Of a stretch of 64,000 bases of DNA, positions 43,584 to 50,793 are shown one piece after another. Positions within the stretch are counted from its first letter, which is position 1, and the number at the start of each line of letters is the position of its first letter. Source of the DNA: Marinarcus sediminis (GTDB taxonomy: Bacteria > Campylobacterota > Campylobacteria > Campylobacterales > Arcobacteraceae); assembly GCF_048571275.1 (NCBI RefSeq), contig NZ_CP182357.1:310001-374000 (forward strand), read 5' to 3'. Below the pieces are notes generated by a model that saw only the letters and a list, made by a program, of their open reading frames with translations, had not been told where the DNA came from and did not search any database. The position numbers and the translations under genes were made by a program.

Positions 43584-44153
43584 TTACTTTTTTTGCCAAT
43601 TTTGAATATAATCTTGCGCTTTTTTATCCAAGAATTGCATACGTTCTTTCCCTTTGGGCATGGTTTTTCTGTACTGTTTCATCTGGAGTAAAAATTCAAT
43701 CATTGAATCGGGTATGAGTTTTGAAAAATAGATTCGAAGTTGTTTTGCCACCGCTGGAGATGCCCCTCCTGTAGAAATGGCAATGGTTAAATCCCCTTTT
43801 TTAACATACGAAGGAAAGATAAAATCGCAGTATTTTTGTAAATCTACACAGTTACACAAACAGTTTTTGCCTCGTGTTTCAAAATAAATCTGCTCTTGTA
43901 AAACAAAATTATCAATGGCAGCTATGACAATATCAAACCCCTCAATATCGTTTTTTTCATACGCTTTTTTTAACTGTCTGAGTTGATGCTCTTGAATGAG
44001 TTTTTGAGTCTGTGCATTGAACTCTTGGGCAATCAAAGTGATGTTTTTTGTAAAATCAAGCAGATGTTCAAGCTTCTCTAACGCCACACTCCCACCACCA
44101 ATGATAAGAATTTTTTTGTCATCAAACTTTAAAAATGCGGGGAAATATGCCAT
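43584..44153 (-). CDS. Precorrin-2 dehydrogenase / siroheme synthase N-terminal-type protein
   Basis: A 189-residue stand-alone version of the N-terminal half of CysG (Met8p-like). The NAD-binding fold begins LKFDDKKILIIGGGSVALEKLEHLL; later DFIFPSYVKKGDLTIAISTGGASPAVAKQLRIYF holds the conserved region used for dehydrogenase and ferrochelatase steps. It oxidises precorrin-2 to sirohydrochlorin and probably inserts iron. Together with cobA it completes siroheme synthesis in this window. Confidence 0.92.
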   Translation of the reverse strand: MAYFPAFLKFDDKKILIIGGGSVALEKLEHLLDFTKNITLIAQEFNAQTQKLIQEHQLRQLKKAYEKNDIEGFDIVIAAIDNFVLQEQIYFETRGKNCLCNCVDLQKYCDFIFPSYVKKGDLTIAISTGGASPAVAKQLRIYFSKLIPDSMIEFLLQMKQYRKTMPKGKERMQFLDKKAQDYIQNWQKK

Positions 44154-44163
44154 GGTTGCCCTT

Positions 44164-44796
44164 TTATTCGAAATAAGCTTTTAAAGCTTCTTTATTGATT
44201 TTTTTATTTTTAATATCTATGAGATGTTCATCTTTAAAGCGTTTCAGTGTTCGAGAAAGGGTTTCAGGTGTCATATTTAGAATTTGAGCAATGTGCACAT
44301 TTTTGGTGCTAAAAAAGTTCTCATCATTCTCATAAATATATTTTGCTACTTTCTCTTTGGTATCTAAAACCAAATGCGTAGAGATGATATTTTCAAGATT
44401 TTTAATTTTTTTAAGAAGTGAAATGTTCATCTTAAAACACAATTCTGGAGAAGTGAGAATGATCTCTTTTAATTTTAAAAAATCAATCTTAAGTACTTCA
44501 ATAGGCGTAAATGCTTCAGCGGTTGCAGGATAAGCAATTTGTTGAAAACTCGCCGCTTCGGCAATGAGTTCCCCCGCTTGAAAATATTTTAAAATAATCT
44601 CTTTATTATTGGAAGCTGTTTTGTAAAGTTTGATGATGCCTTTGGTTAAAATATACAAATAATCCGATTCATCGCCCTCATAAAAGAGAATATTCTCTTT
44701 GTTTAACTTTTCAAAAAAAGTAAACTCTTTGATTTTTTCAAGCGTTGTTTCATCTAAATCACTGAATAAAAAAATATCTCTTACTCTATCTACCAC
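44164..44796 (-). CDS. Crp/Fnr-family transcriptional regulator
   Basis: A 210-residue regulator. The cyclic-nucleotide-binding-like domain (about 10-120) contains LFYEGDESDYLYILTKGIIKLYK. A dimer helix and a winged helix follow, with ILNMTPETLSRTLKRFKDE as recognition helix. No N-terminal Cys cluster of FNR is present, so it is not an Fe-S oxygen sensor; it resembles NssR or nitrite/NO-type members. The start is GTG at 44796, supported by AGGAGAG. The siroheme gene is 10 bp downstream, which hints at control of nitrite or sulfite reduction. Confidence 0.88.
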   Translation of the reverse strand: MVDRVRDIFLFSDLDETTLEKIKEFTFFEKLNKENILFYEGDESDYLYILTKGIIKLYKTASNNKEIILKYFQAGELIAEAASFQQIAYPATAEAFTPIEVLKIDFLKLKEIILTSPELCFKMNISLLKKIKNLENIISTHLVLDTKEKVAKYIYENDENFFSTKNVHIAQILNMTPETLSRTLKRFKDEHLIDIKNKKINKEALKAYFE

Positions 44797-44804
44797 AATC
44801 TCTC

Positions 44805-45728
44805 CTATATATTTTCAAGCAAACAATAACCCTCTTCAATAGACGCAACACGTTTGGTGCTAAAGAGTAAAATTGCTGCATTGAGTTTTGCCAATTGCAT
44901 GATTCCAACACTTGGATTGTTTAAAATTTCAATGTTCTCTTCAATGGTAATATTTTCATACTCTTTGGAATATTCAATGCCAAAATCAGCCAAAGAAACA
45001 CTCTTTTCAATGATGTCGCCCTCAATTTTTTCCCAATATTTAAAGTCTGAAAACACTTCTGGATTTCCTTCACTTCCTTTAAGTATCACCATTTTAGAGT
45101 AGTTTTCACCAAAAAGGTCAAAATATTTTTTCACATACGGTTTATGAAAAGCCGAAGTAATGGCATATTTTGAATTGGCTGGATTTAAAAGCTTCTCAAC
45201 AGTATTAAAAATCGATCGCATAAAGAGTTTTTTTCTCAAGTCAGTCAATTGTGATAACTCTTCAAAATAATCCGATCGATCAAAATATTTAATATTCTCA
45301 GAGAGTTTAATCGATGTCACCAAATGTTTTAGTGTCAAACCTTTTTTCGCAGGTTGTGCGAAATCTCCTGAAATGACAATATCAAAGGGTTTAACATCGC
45401 TGTTTTGTTCAAAAAGTTTTTTAAGTATGTGTCCATACAAAGGAAACAAAAAGGGTTGGTCTGTTTTTCCATCGTATGAAAATCCCAACTCCACACTCTC
45501 AAAAATATCGACTCTTTTGATGTATTTATCAAAAGCCTTATAACACCCTTTAAGTTCATCATCGCTTTCAAGTTTAACCCTTAAGCACATTAAAAAAGCG
45601 GCCGCTTGCTCAGGCTCACACTGGTTTTCCAAAATTTGTTCAATGGCTTCACCTATCTCTTCTTGAGTCAAATCTCTGTTTGACTTAGGTCCTGTTGCAA
45701 CAGCTTTTATGTATTTAAAAAAACTCAT
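44805..45728 (-). CDS. TrpD2-like (YbiB) glycosyltransferase-fold protein
   Basis: A 307-residue protein related to anthranilate phosphoribosyltransferase. The N-terminal helical domain (GPKSNRDLTQEEIGEAIEQILENQCEPEQAAAFLMCLRVK) fits the PRT family III fold. The catalytic Gly-rich GTGGD motif of TrpD is replaced around FSYDGKTDQPFLFPL. The YbiB/TrpD2 group lacks TrpD activity and binds nucleic acid in E. coli. It is the first gene of the operon with the Crp/Fnr regulator and siroheme protein. Confidence 0.78.
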   Translation of the reverse strand: MSFFKYIKAVATGPKSNRDLTQEEIGEAIEQILENQCEPEQAAAFLMCLRVKLESDDELKGCYKAFDKYIKRVDIFESVELGFSYDGKTDQPFLFPLYGHILKKLFEQNSDVKPFDIVISGDFAQPAKKGLTLKHLVTSIKLSENIKYFDRSDYFEELSQLTDLRKKLFMRSIFNTVEKLLNPANSKYAITSAFHKPYVKKYFDLFGENYSKMVILKGSEGNPEVFSDFKYWEKIEGDIIEKSVSLADFGIEYSKEYENITIEENIEILNNPSVGIMQLAKLNAAILLFSTKRVASIEEGYCLLENI

Positions 45729-45873
45729 TATGACTCCTGTATTATCTCTTTATAATATTAGCATATAAAACAGAGTAATGGCTTATAAACTCTTTAAAGA
45801 GGATAATTTATATCTTATTTAAAGATAGAAACACCTACTTTTTTACTCTATACTTTTTATAGTCTAAAAGTGC

Positions 45874-45879
45874 TATAAT
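45874..45879 (+). promoter_or_regulatory. Extended -10 of the PAS protein gene
   Basis: GTGCTATAATAC gives a TGC-extended perfect TATAAT 43 bp before the GTG start. It lies in the divergent gap with the TrpD2-like gene. Confidence 0.6.
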
Positions 45880-45921
45880 ACACTACAACATAATAAAATA
45901 TGCTCTTTAAAAGGAACTATC

Positions 45922-46368
45922 GTGGATTATAATAACAGTGAATTTTTAGTTGAAACCGTTTTAGAGGAAAACGAAATCATTGAATCAAAAACAGATTTAA
46001 AAGGGGTAATCACTTATGCCAATGAAACTTTTGCTAAAATCAGTGGTTATTCGGTAGAAGAGTTAGTAGGAAAATCTCATAACATTGTACGACACCCAGA
46101 TATGCCAAAAATTGTCTTTAAAGAGATGTGGCAAACCATCAAGGAGTATAACATTTGGAAAGGGTTTATCAAAAACATGACCAAAGATGGTGGTTTTTAT
46201 TGGGTTCATGCGGAAGTATCAGGCGTATTTAGTAACAGAGAGATTGTTGCGTACAAATCCATACAAACCCCCATTCGTTATGAAGATAAACTCGAATCTC
46301 AAATCAAATACGATAAAATCAGAGAAAACACCAAAGGTGAACTCAAACGAACAGTCATGTACCAATAA
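45922..46368 (+). CDS. Stand-alone PAS domain protein (Aer/CetB-like)
   Basis: A 148-residue cytoplasmic protein that is almost entirely one PAS domain: DLKGVITYANETFAKISGYSVEELVGKSHNIVRHPDMPKIVFKEMW, then IWKGFIKNMTKDGGFYWVHAEVSGVF. This is the aerotaxis-type PAS that usually binds FAD. In Campylobacter, CetB is a lone PAS protein that signals to a separate transducer, CetA. No transducer is adjacent here. The start is GTG at 45922, with AAGGAA 5 bases upstream. Confidence 0.87.
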   Translation: MDYNNSEFLVETVLEENEIIESKTDLKGVITYANETFAKISGYSVEELVGKSHNIVRHPDMPKIVFKEMWQTIKEYNIWKGFIKNMTKDGGFYWVHAEVSGVFSNREIVAYKSIQTPIRYEDKLESQIKYDKIRENTKGELKRTVMYQ

Positions 46369-46378
46369 GGAACGGTAT

Positions 46379-46756
46379 ATGTTTAAATGGCTCAGCTGCT
46401 TACTTTTTTTTGCAATGCAATTAAATGCTTATTCGAGCCATGTAATTAATGCATATGCTGTGAGTGTTTATGATAAAGATATGCATGAAGAGAATATCCA
46501 AGGCAAACGTCAAACTTCCAAGGATTATAATGGGGTAGTTTATTCTAAAATATATGTATTTGGTACACTTCTTCAAGCACGAGTCCATGTCAAGATTGGC
46601 AATTCTATAGGAAGTGAAATAGACCAAAGAGCCATTGTGAAAAATAATTTACACATTGGGAATGAACTCATTTTCAAACATTCCACCGTGAAAAGTGGCT
46701 ATTTAGAAGTGAGTGTCGATAATAAGATTTTTGATCAAAGTTTGTATGTAAAGTAG
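46379..46756 (+). CDS. Small secreted protein of unknown function
   Basis: A 125-residue protein with a clear signal peptide (MFKWLSCLLFFAMQLNAYSS). The mature part shows no family I know: a basic/polar stretch (DKDMHEENIQGKRQTSKDYNG) then beta-rich segments (VYSKIYVFGTLLQARVHVKIG; GYLEVSVDNKIFDQSLYVK). The ATG at 46379 is chosen for the signal peptide and AAGGAA 6 bases upstream; the frame is open further into the PAS gene. It starts 10 bp after the PAS gene and may be co-transcribed. Confidence 0.65.
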   Translation: MFKWLSCLLFFAMQLNAYSSHVINAYAVSVYDKDMHEENIQGKRQTSKDYNGVVYSKIYVFGTLLQARVHVKIGNSIGSEIDQRAIVKNNLHIGNELIFKHSTVKSGYLEVSVDNKIFDQSLYVK

Positions 46757-46940
46757 GCAGTTCACTTTTCTTACGATTTTGCCTCCGGTGGTGCTCATTC
46801 TTCGCACATCACCTTCGGTTCCGAACCTAGAAAAGTGAAGCAGTTCACTTTTCTTACGATTTTGCCTTCGGTGGTGTTCGTTCCTCACACATCACCTTTG
46901 GTTCCGAACCTAGAAAAGTGAAGCAGTTCACTTTTCTTAC
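46757..46940. repeat. 83-bp tandem repeat (2.2 copies) with internal palindromes
   Basis: Copies begin GCAGTTCACTTTTCTTACG at 46757, 46840 and 46923, an exact 83-bp period. The first two copies differ at a few bases and the third breaks off after about 18. Each unit holds the inverted arms TTCACTTTTC and GAAAAGTGAA enclosing GGTGGTG...CATCACC and GGTTCCGAACC. The structure lies between a plus-strand gene and the 3' end of serS, so it may end both transcripts. No reading frame through it is convincing. Confidence 0.85.
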
Positions 46941-46945
46941 GGTTC

Positions 46946-48190
46946 TCACATATATTTTTTTAGGACTTCTGGGATTTTTATGCTTCCATCTGCTTGTTGA
47001 TAGTTTTCCATAATAGCTACTAACGTTCTTCCAACAGCTAAACTTGAACCATTTAACGTATGTGCTAAGGTATTCTTTTTCCCATCTTTAAATCGGATTT
47101 TTGCTCGTCTTGCTTGGAACTCTCGGGTATTAGAAATAGAAGAGATTTCTCTGAATTTTCCTTGTCCTGGAAGCCAAACTTCTAAGTCAATCGTTGTGGC
47201 AGCACTGAAACCCAAATCACCTGTACATAACTGTACTTTTTGGTGGCATAGACCCAATGAACTCAATAAATCACTCGCACATTTCACCATTTGTTCAAAA
47301 ACCACATCACTTTGAGCAGGCGTAGTAATGGCTACCATTTCTACTTTATCAAATTGGTGTTGTCTTATTAATCCTCTGGTATCTCTTCCTGCACTTCCCG
47401 CTTCTTTTCTAAAACAAGGCGTGTATGAAGTCAATAAAAGTGGCAGTTCTGCTTCTTCTAAAATTTCATCGTTATACAGATTGGTTAAACTCACTTCTGC
47501 TGTGGGGATAAGGTATAAATCTTCTCCCTCAATTTTAAATAAATCATCGGCAAATTTTGGCAATTGACCTGTGCCTTGAAGGGTATTTGAGTTCGCCATA
47601 AACGGCACATACCACTCATTAAATCCACGCTCTCGGTTAAAGTCCAACATGTAGTTAATTAGCGCTCGCTCCATTCTTGCAGCTTGTCCACTTAAGGCTG
47701 TAAATCTTGACTTGGCAATTTTTACTCCTCTTACAAAATCAAGCGTACCGTTGGCTTCACCTAAATCCCAATGTTCTTTGGGTTCAAAGCTGAATTCTGG
47801 TTTAATCCCCACAACTTCTAACACCACATTTTCGTTTTCATCCGCACCACTTGGAACAGCATCATCCGGTAAATTTGGCACACCTAAAGCAATCGCTTCC
47901 AGTTCCTCTTCTAAAACTCTCACTTCCTCTTCTAAAGTTTGTTTTTGAGTTTTAAGGGCATTGATATTCTCTTGTAAAGGGGCAACATCTAAGCCCTCTT
48001 TTTTATATCGTCCAAACTCTTTTGAAAGAAGATTTTGTTGAGCTGTGACCTCTTCCATGAGTTGTCTTTTATCTTTTGCATTTAAAGCCAATGTTTTTAA
48101 AGAGGCCAAAACTTGAGCGTCCACACCTTTTCTTGTCAGCTTTGCTGCAACGCTTTCGTAATCTCTTTGTAATAATTTTATATCAACCAT
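46946..48190 (-). CDS. serS: Seryl-tRNA synthetase
   Basis: A 414-residue class II synthetase of normal length. The N-terminal coiled-coil arm (about 30-100) binds tRNA-Ser. The core has LIPTAEVSLTNLYNDEIL, motif 2 FRKEAGSAGRDTRGLIRQHQFDKVEMV and motif 3 near LNGSSLAVGRTLVAIMENYQQADGSIKIPEVL. The start overlaps the small upstream gene by 8 bp. Confidence 0.98.
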   Translation of the reverse strand: MVDIKLLQRDYESVAAKLTRKGVDAQVLASLKTLALNAKDKRQLMEEVTAQQNLLSKEFGRYKKEGLDVAPLQENINALKTQKQTLEEEVRVLEEELEAIALGVPNLPDDAVPSGADENENVVLEVVGIKPEFSFEPKEHWDLGEANGTLDFVRGVKIAKSRFTALSGQAARMERALINYMLDFNRERGFNEWYVPFMANSNTLQGTGQLPKFADDLFKIEGEDLYLIPTAEVSLTNLYNDEILEEAELPLLLTSYTPCFRKEAGSAGRDTRGLIRQHQFDKVEMVAITTPAQSDVVFEQMVKCASDLLSSLGLCHQKVQLCTGDLGFSAATTIDLEVWLPGQGKFREISSISNTREFQARRAKIRFKDGKKNTLAHTLNGSSLAVGRTLVAIMENYQQADGSIKIPEVLKKYM

Positions 48191-48389
48191 TCATCTCTAC
48201 TTTTATTATCATATTTCCATCTTCATATACCGCGCGAAAATGGTGTTTTTCACAAAATACTTCATTCATAATCATGCATCGTTTATTGGCAACTTCTAAA
48301 GCTTCTTCAACAGTATCAAACTCTTCAATAGCCGCAAAATCCGACTCTTGGAAGCATTTACACTCTTTTTCCATTTTAATTAAAGCCAT
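48183..48389 (-). CDS. Small conserved-looking hypothetical protein before serS
   Basis: A 68-residue acidic protein beginning MALIKMEKECKCF. It contains ESDFAAIEEFDTVEEALEVANKRCMIMNEVFCEKHHF and ends VEMNG, with three Cys and two adjacent His that could bind metal. It is taken as real because GGAG lies 4 bases before the ATG and its stop overlaps the serS start by 8 bp, indicating translational coupling. I do not recognise a family. Confidence 0.65.
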   Translation of the reverse strand: MALIKMEKECKCFQESDFAAIEEFDTVEEALEVANKRCMIMNEVFCEKHHFRAVYEDGNMIIKVEMNG

Positions 48390-48505
48390 ACTACTCCAAT
48401 TCATTTTTGCAAATTATATCAAACAAAAGCCTACAACTTTCTTTTTTATCATTTTCTAATGAGAATTTATATAAAGTGGTTATGATACTATCTTTAGGAT
48501 ATGCC

Positions 48506-49792
48506 ATGAATAACTTCTTAAAAATATACCTTCCTATTTTCATTTTTGTATTTTTGGCTTTTTTTGTGACTTCTCGTTTTATTGAACCCGCACCAGAAAA
48601 AAAACTCATCATTGCAGCAGGAAGTCTGGATGGCACATATTATAAAACTGCAATGGAATACAAAAAACTTTTAGAACAAGATAAAGTAGAAGTGACCATT
48701 TTACAGACTGCTGGTTCAATTGAAAATGCGCAACTGCTTGAAGCCAAAAAAGCCGATATTGCATTTATTCAAAATGGCATTTTAACTTCAAAACAAAAAG
48801 AGAATTTGGAATCATTGGCCTCAATTTATTATGAACCTTTATGGGTTTTTTATAAAAGTAAAGGATTTCAAATTAACTATATCATTGAACTCATTGGTCA
48901 AAAAACATCGATTGGCACACAAGGAAGTGGCACACAAGATTTATCATTAACCATTTTAAATGACAATGGCATCAATGAAAGCAACAGTACTCTTTTAAAT
49001 TATACGACACAAGATGCCAAAGAAGCTCTTTTAAAAGGGGAAATCGATGCTATGGTTTTGGTGGTTTCACCCAATGCCCCAATTATTAAAGAGCTGCTTG
49101 AAAATCCAACAATCAATATCTTAAGTATTAAAAGAGCCCGTGCTTACAGTCAAAAATACTCATTTTTAACGACTTTGACCCTTTATGAGGGAACAATGGA
49201 TTTATATAAAAATCTTCCCTATAACAACATCAACCTTTTAGCCACCACTGCAAATTTGGTCTCAAGAGAGGGAATTTCAGATGAACTGATTCGTCTGTTT
49301 TTAAAAAAAGTCAAAATGACACACACGAAAAAAACCCTCTTTTCTCAAGAGAATGAGTTCCCCAATTTGAATAACTTAGAGACAAAAATCAACTCCGAAG
49401 CTCAAAAATATTTTGAAAATGGCGACAGTTGGTTGGAGTCTATTTTCCCTTATTGGATTGCTTCAAATATTGACCGACTCAAAATTTTAATCATTCCTTT
49501 TTTAACTTTATTGTTCCCACTGTTTAAAGGGGTGATGCCTCTTTATCGCTGGACAATGCGCTCAAAAATCTACAAATGGTATGACGATATCAATGATATT
49601 GACAAAACCATTCCACGTCTTACGCATGAAGAGCTGCTGAGCAATTTAGCCACCATTGAGAATTTAAAAATTGAAATCAGCAATCAAACCAAAGTGCCAT
49701 TGGCTTTTATGGGGGAGTACTACAATTTACTTTTACATGTTGAGATGGTGATTACAAAAATAAAAGAAAAGCTAAAAACTAATTCGCTATAA
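48506..49792 (+). CDS. TAXI-family TRAP solute-binding protein with membrane anchors
   Basis: A 428-residue protein. An N-terminal membrane segment (IYLPIFIFVFLAFFVTS) precedes a TAXI-type binding domain (about 35-325): KLIIAAGSLDGTYYKTAMEYKKLL, TAGSIENAQLLEAKKADIAFIQNG and TSIGTQGSGTQDLSLTIL. A second membrane segment at about 330-355 (ILIIPFLTLLFPLF) and a cytoplasmic tail of about 70 residues follow. Classical TAXI proteins are soluble and pair with TRAP permeases, none of which is nearby. The ATG at 48506 has AGGA upstream. It is 27 bp ahead of trpS and probably co-transcribed. Confidence 0.82.
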   Translation: MNNFLKIYLPIFIFVFLAFFVTSRFIEPAPEKKLIIAAGSLDGTYYKTAMEYKKLLEQDKVEVTILQTAGSIENAQLLEAKKADIAFIQNGILTSKQKENLESLASIYYEPLWVFYKSKGFQINYIIELIGQKTSIGTQGSGTQDLSLTILNDNGINESNSTLLNYTTQDAKEALLKGEIDAMVLVVSPNAPIIKELLENPTINILSIKRARAYSQKYSFLTTLTLYEGTMDLYKNLPYNNINLLATTANLVSREGISDELIRLFLKKVKMTHTKKTLFSQENEFPNLNNLETKINSEAQKYFENGDSWLESIFPYWIASNIDRLKILIIPFLTLLFPLFKGVMPLYRWTMRSKIYKWYDDINDIDKTIPRLTHEELLSNLATIENLKIEISNQTKVPLAFMGEYYNLLLHVEMVITKIKEKLKTNSL

Positions 49793-49818
49793 TAAAAAAA
49801 AATTTAGAGGAATAGAGT

Positions 49819-50787
49819 TTGAGAATTTTATCAGGTATTCAGCCATCAGGAACGATTCACATTGGAAATTATTTTGGAATGATTAAAAAAATGATTGAAT
49901 CCCAAGACGATGGCGAACTGTTTGCATTTATTGCATCATATCACGCGATGACATCTGTCAAAGACAAAGATTTTTTACAAAAAAATATCATGGAAGCTAC
50001 GGTTAACTTTTTAGCATTGGGAATGGATCCAGAGAAATCAACCTTTTGGGTACAACACGATGTCAAAGAGGTACTTGAACTCTATTGGATTCTTTCAAAC
50101 CATACCTCTATGGGTCTGTTAGAGCGAGCACACTCATATAAAGATAAAGTAGCCAGAGGTTTTCCAACAAACCATGGTCTGTTCTCTTATCCTGTTTTAA
50201 TGGCAGCGGATATATTATTGTTCGATTCAAATATTGTGCCTGTAGGAAAAGACCAAATTCAACATGTGGAGATTACACGAGATATTGCCAACACGTTTAA
50301 CAATCACTGTGGCAAAGAGATTTTTATAATGCCTGAAGCAAAAGTGGATGAAATTGTTGCTACTGTACCTGGAACCGATGGAGCGAAAATGTCAAAGTCA
50401 TATGGCAATACCATTGATATGTTTGGAACGGCAAAAGGGGTAAAAAAACAAGTCATGTCAGTGGTAACAGATTCAAAAGGTTTGGATGAAGCCAAAGATT
50501 ATACCACTTGCAATATCTATAAATTGTGTGAACTTTTTATGTCAGAAGATGAGTTACAAGTATTACAAAAAAGATATGCCACGCCAGGTGAAGGGTATGG
50601 TCATTTTAAGCTCACTCTTTTAGATAAAATCAATGAGCACTTTGCCCCCTATGCGGACAAACGAAATTACTACTTCAATCACCCAGAAGAAGTGCGAGAA
50701 ATTTTAGCACATGGTGCTTCAAAAGCCAGAAAAATTGCTCAAGCTAAAATGGAAATCATTCGAGAGGCAGTGGGCTTAAAATATTAA
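49819..50787 (+). CDS. trpS: Tryptophanyl-tRNA synthetase
   Basis: A 322-residue class Ic synthetase. It has LSGIQPSGTIHIGNYFG (HIGH region), SYPVLMAADILLFDSNIVPVGKDQIQHVE and the KMSKS loop GAKMSKSYGN. The start is TTG at 49819, giving the usual N-terminus MRILSGIQ; GAGG lies about 8 bases upstream. A terminator hairpin overlaps its stop. Confidence 0.98.
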   Translation: MRILSGIQPSGTIHIGNYFGMIKKMIESQDDGELFAFIASYHAMTSVKDKDFLQKNIMEATVNFLALGMDPEKSTFWVQHDVKEVLELYWILSNHTSMGLLERAHSYKDKVARGFPTNHGLFSYPVLMAADILLFDSNIVPVGKDQIQHVEITRDIANTFNNHCGKEIFIMPEAKVDEIVATVPGTDGAKMSKSYGNTIDMFGTAKGVKKQVMSVVTDSKGLDEAKDYTTCNIYKLCELFMSEDELQVLQKRYATPGEGYGHFKLTLLDKINEHFAPYADKRNYYFNHPEEVREILAHGASKARKIAQAKMEIIREAVGLKY

Positions 50788-50792
50788 GCCCA
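50771..50792 (+). terminator. Terminator hairpin at the trpS stop
   Basis: TGGGCTTAA, a 4-base loop, then TTAAGCCCA: a perfect 9-bp stem that includes the last trpS codons. CTATTTTATC follows on the plus strand as a weak T-rich tail. The convergent chemoreceptor gene ends 2 bp beyond. Confidence 0.65.
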
Positions 50793-50793
50793 T

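Noticed and set aside
46703..46888. 61-codon minus-strand frame through the 83-bp repeats
   Set aside because: It is formed by the tandem repeats and the end of the secreted-protein gene; no start signal or conserved domain.
46757..46940. Possible CRISPR array
   Set aside because: The period is 83 bp with near-identical whole units, no unique spacers and no cas genes.
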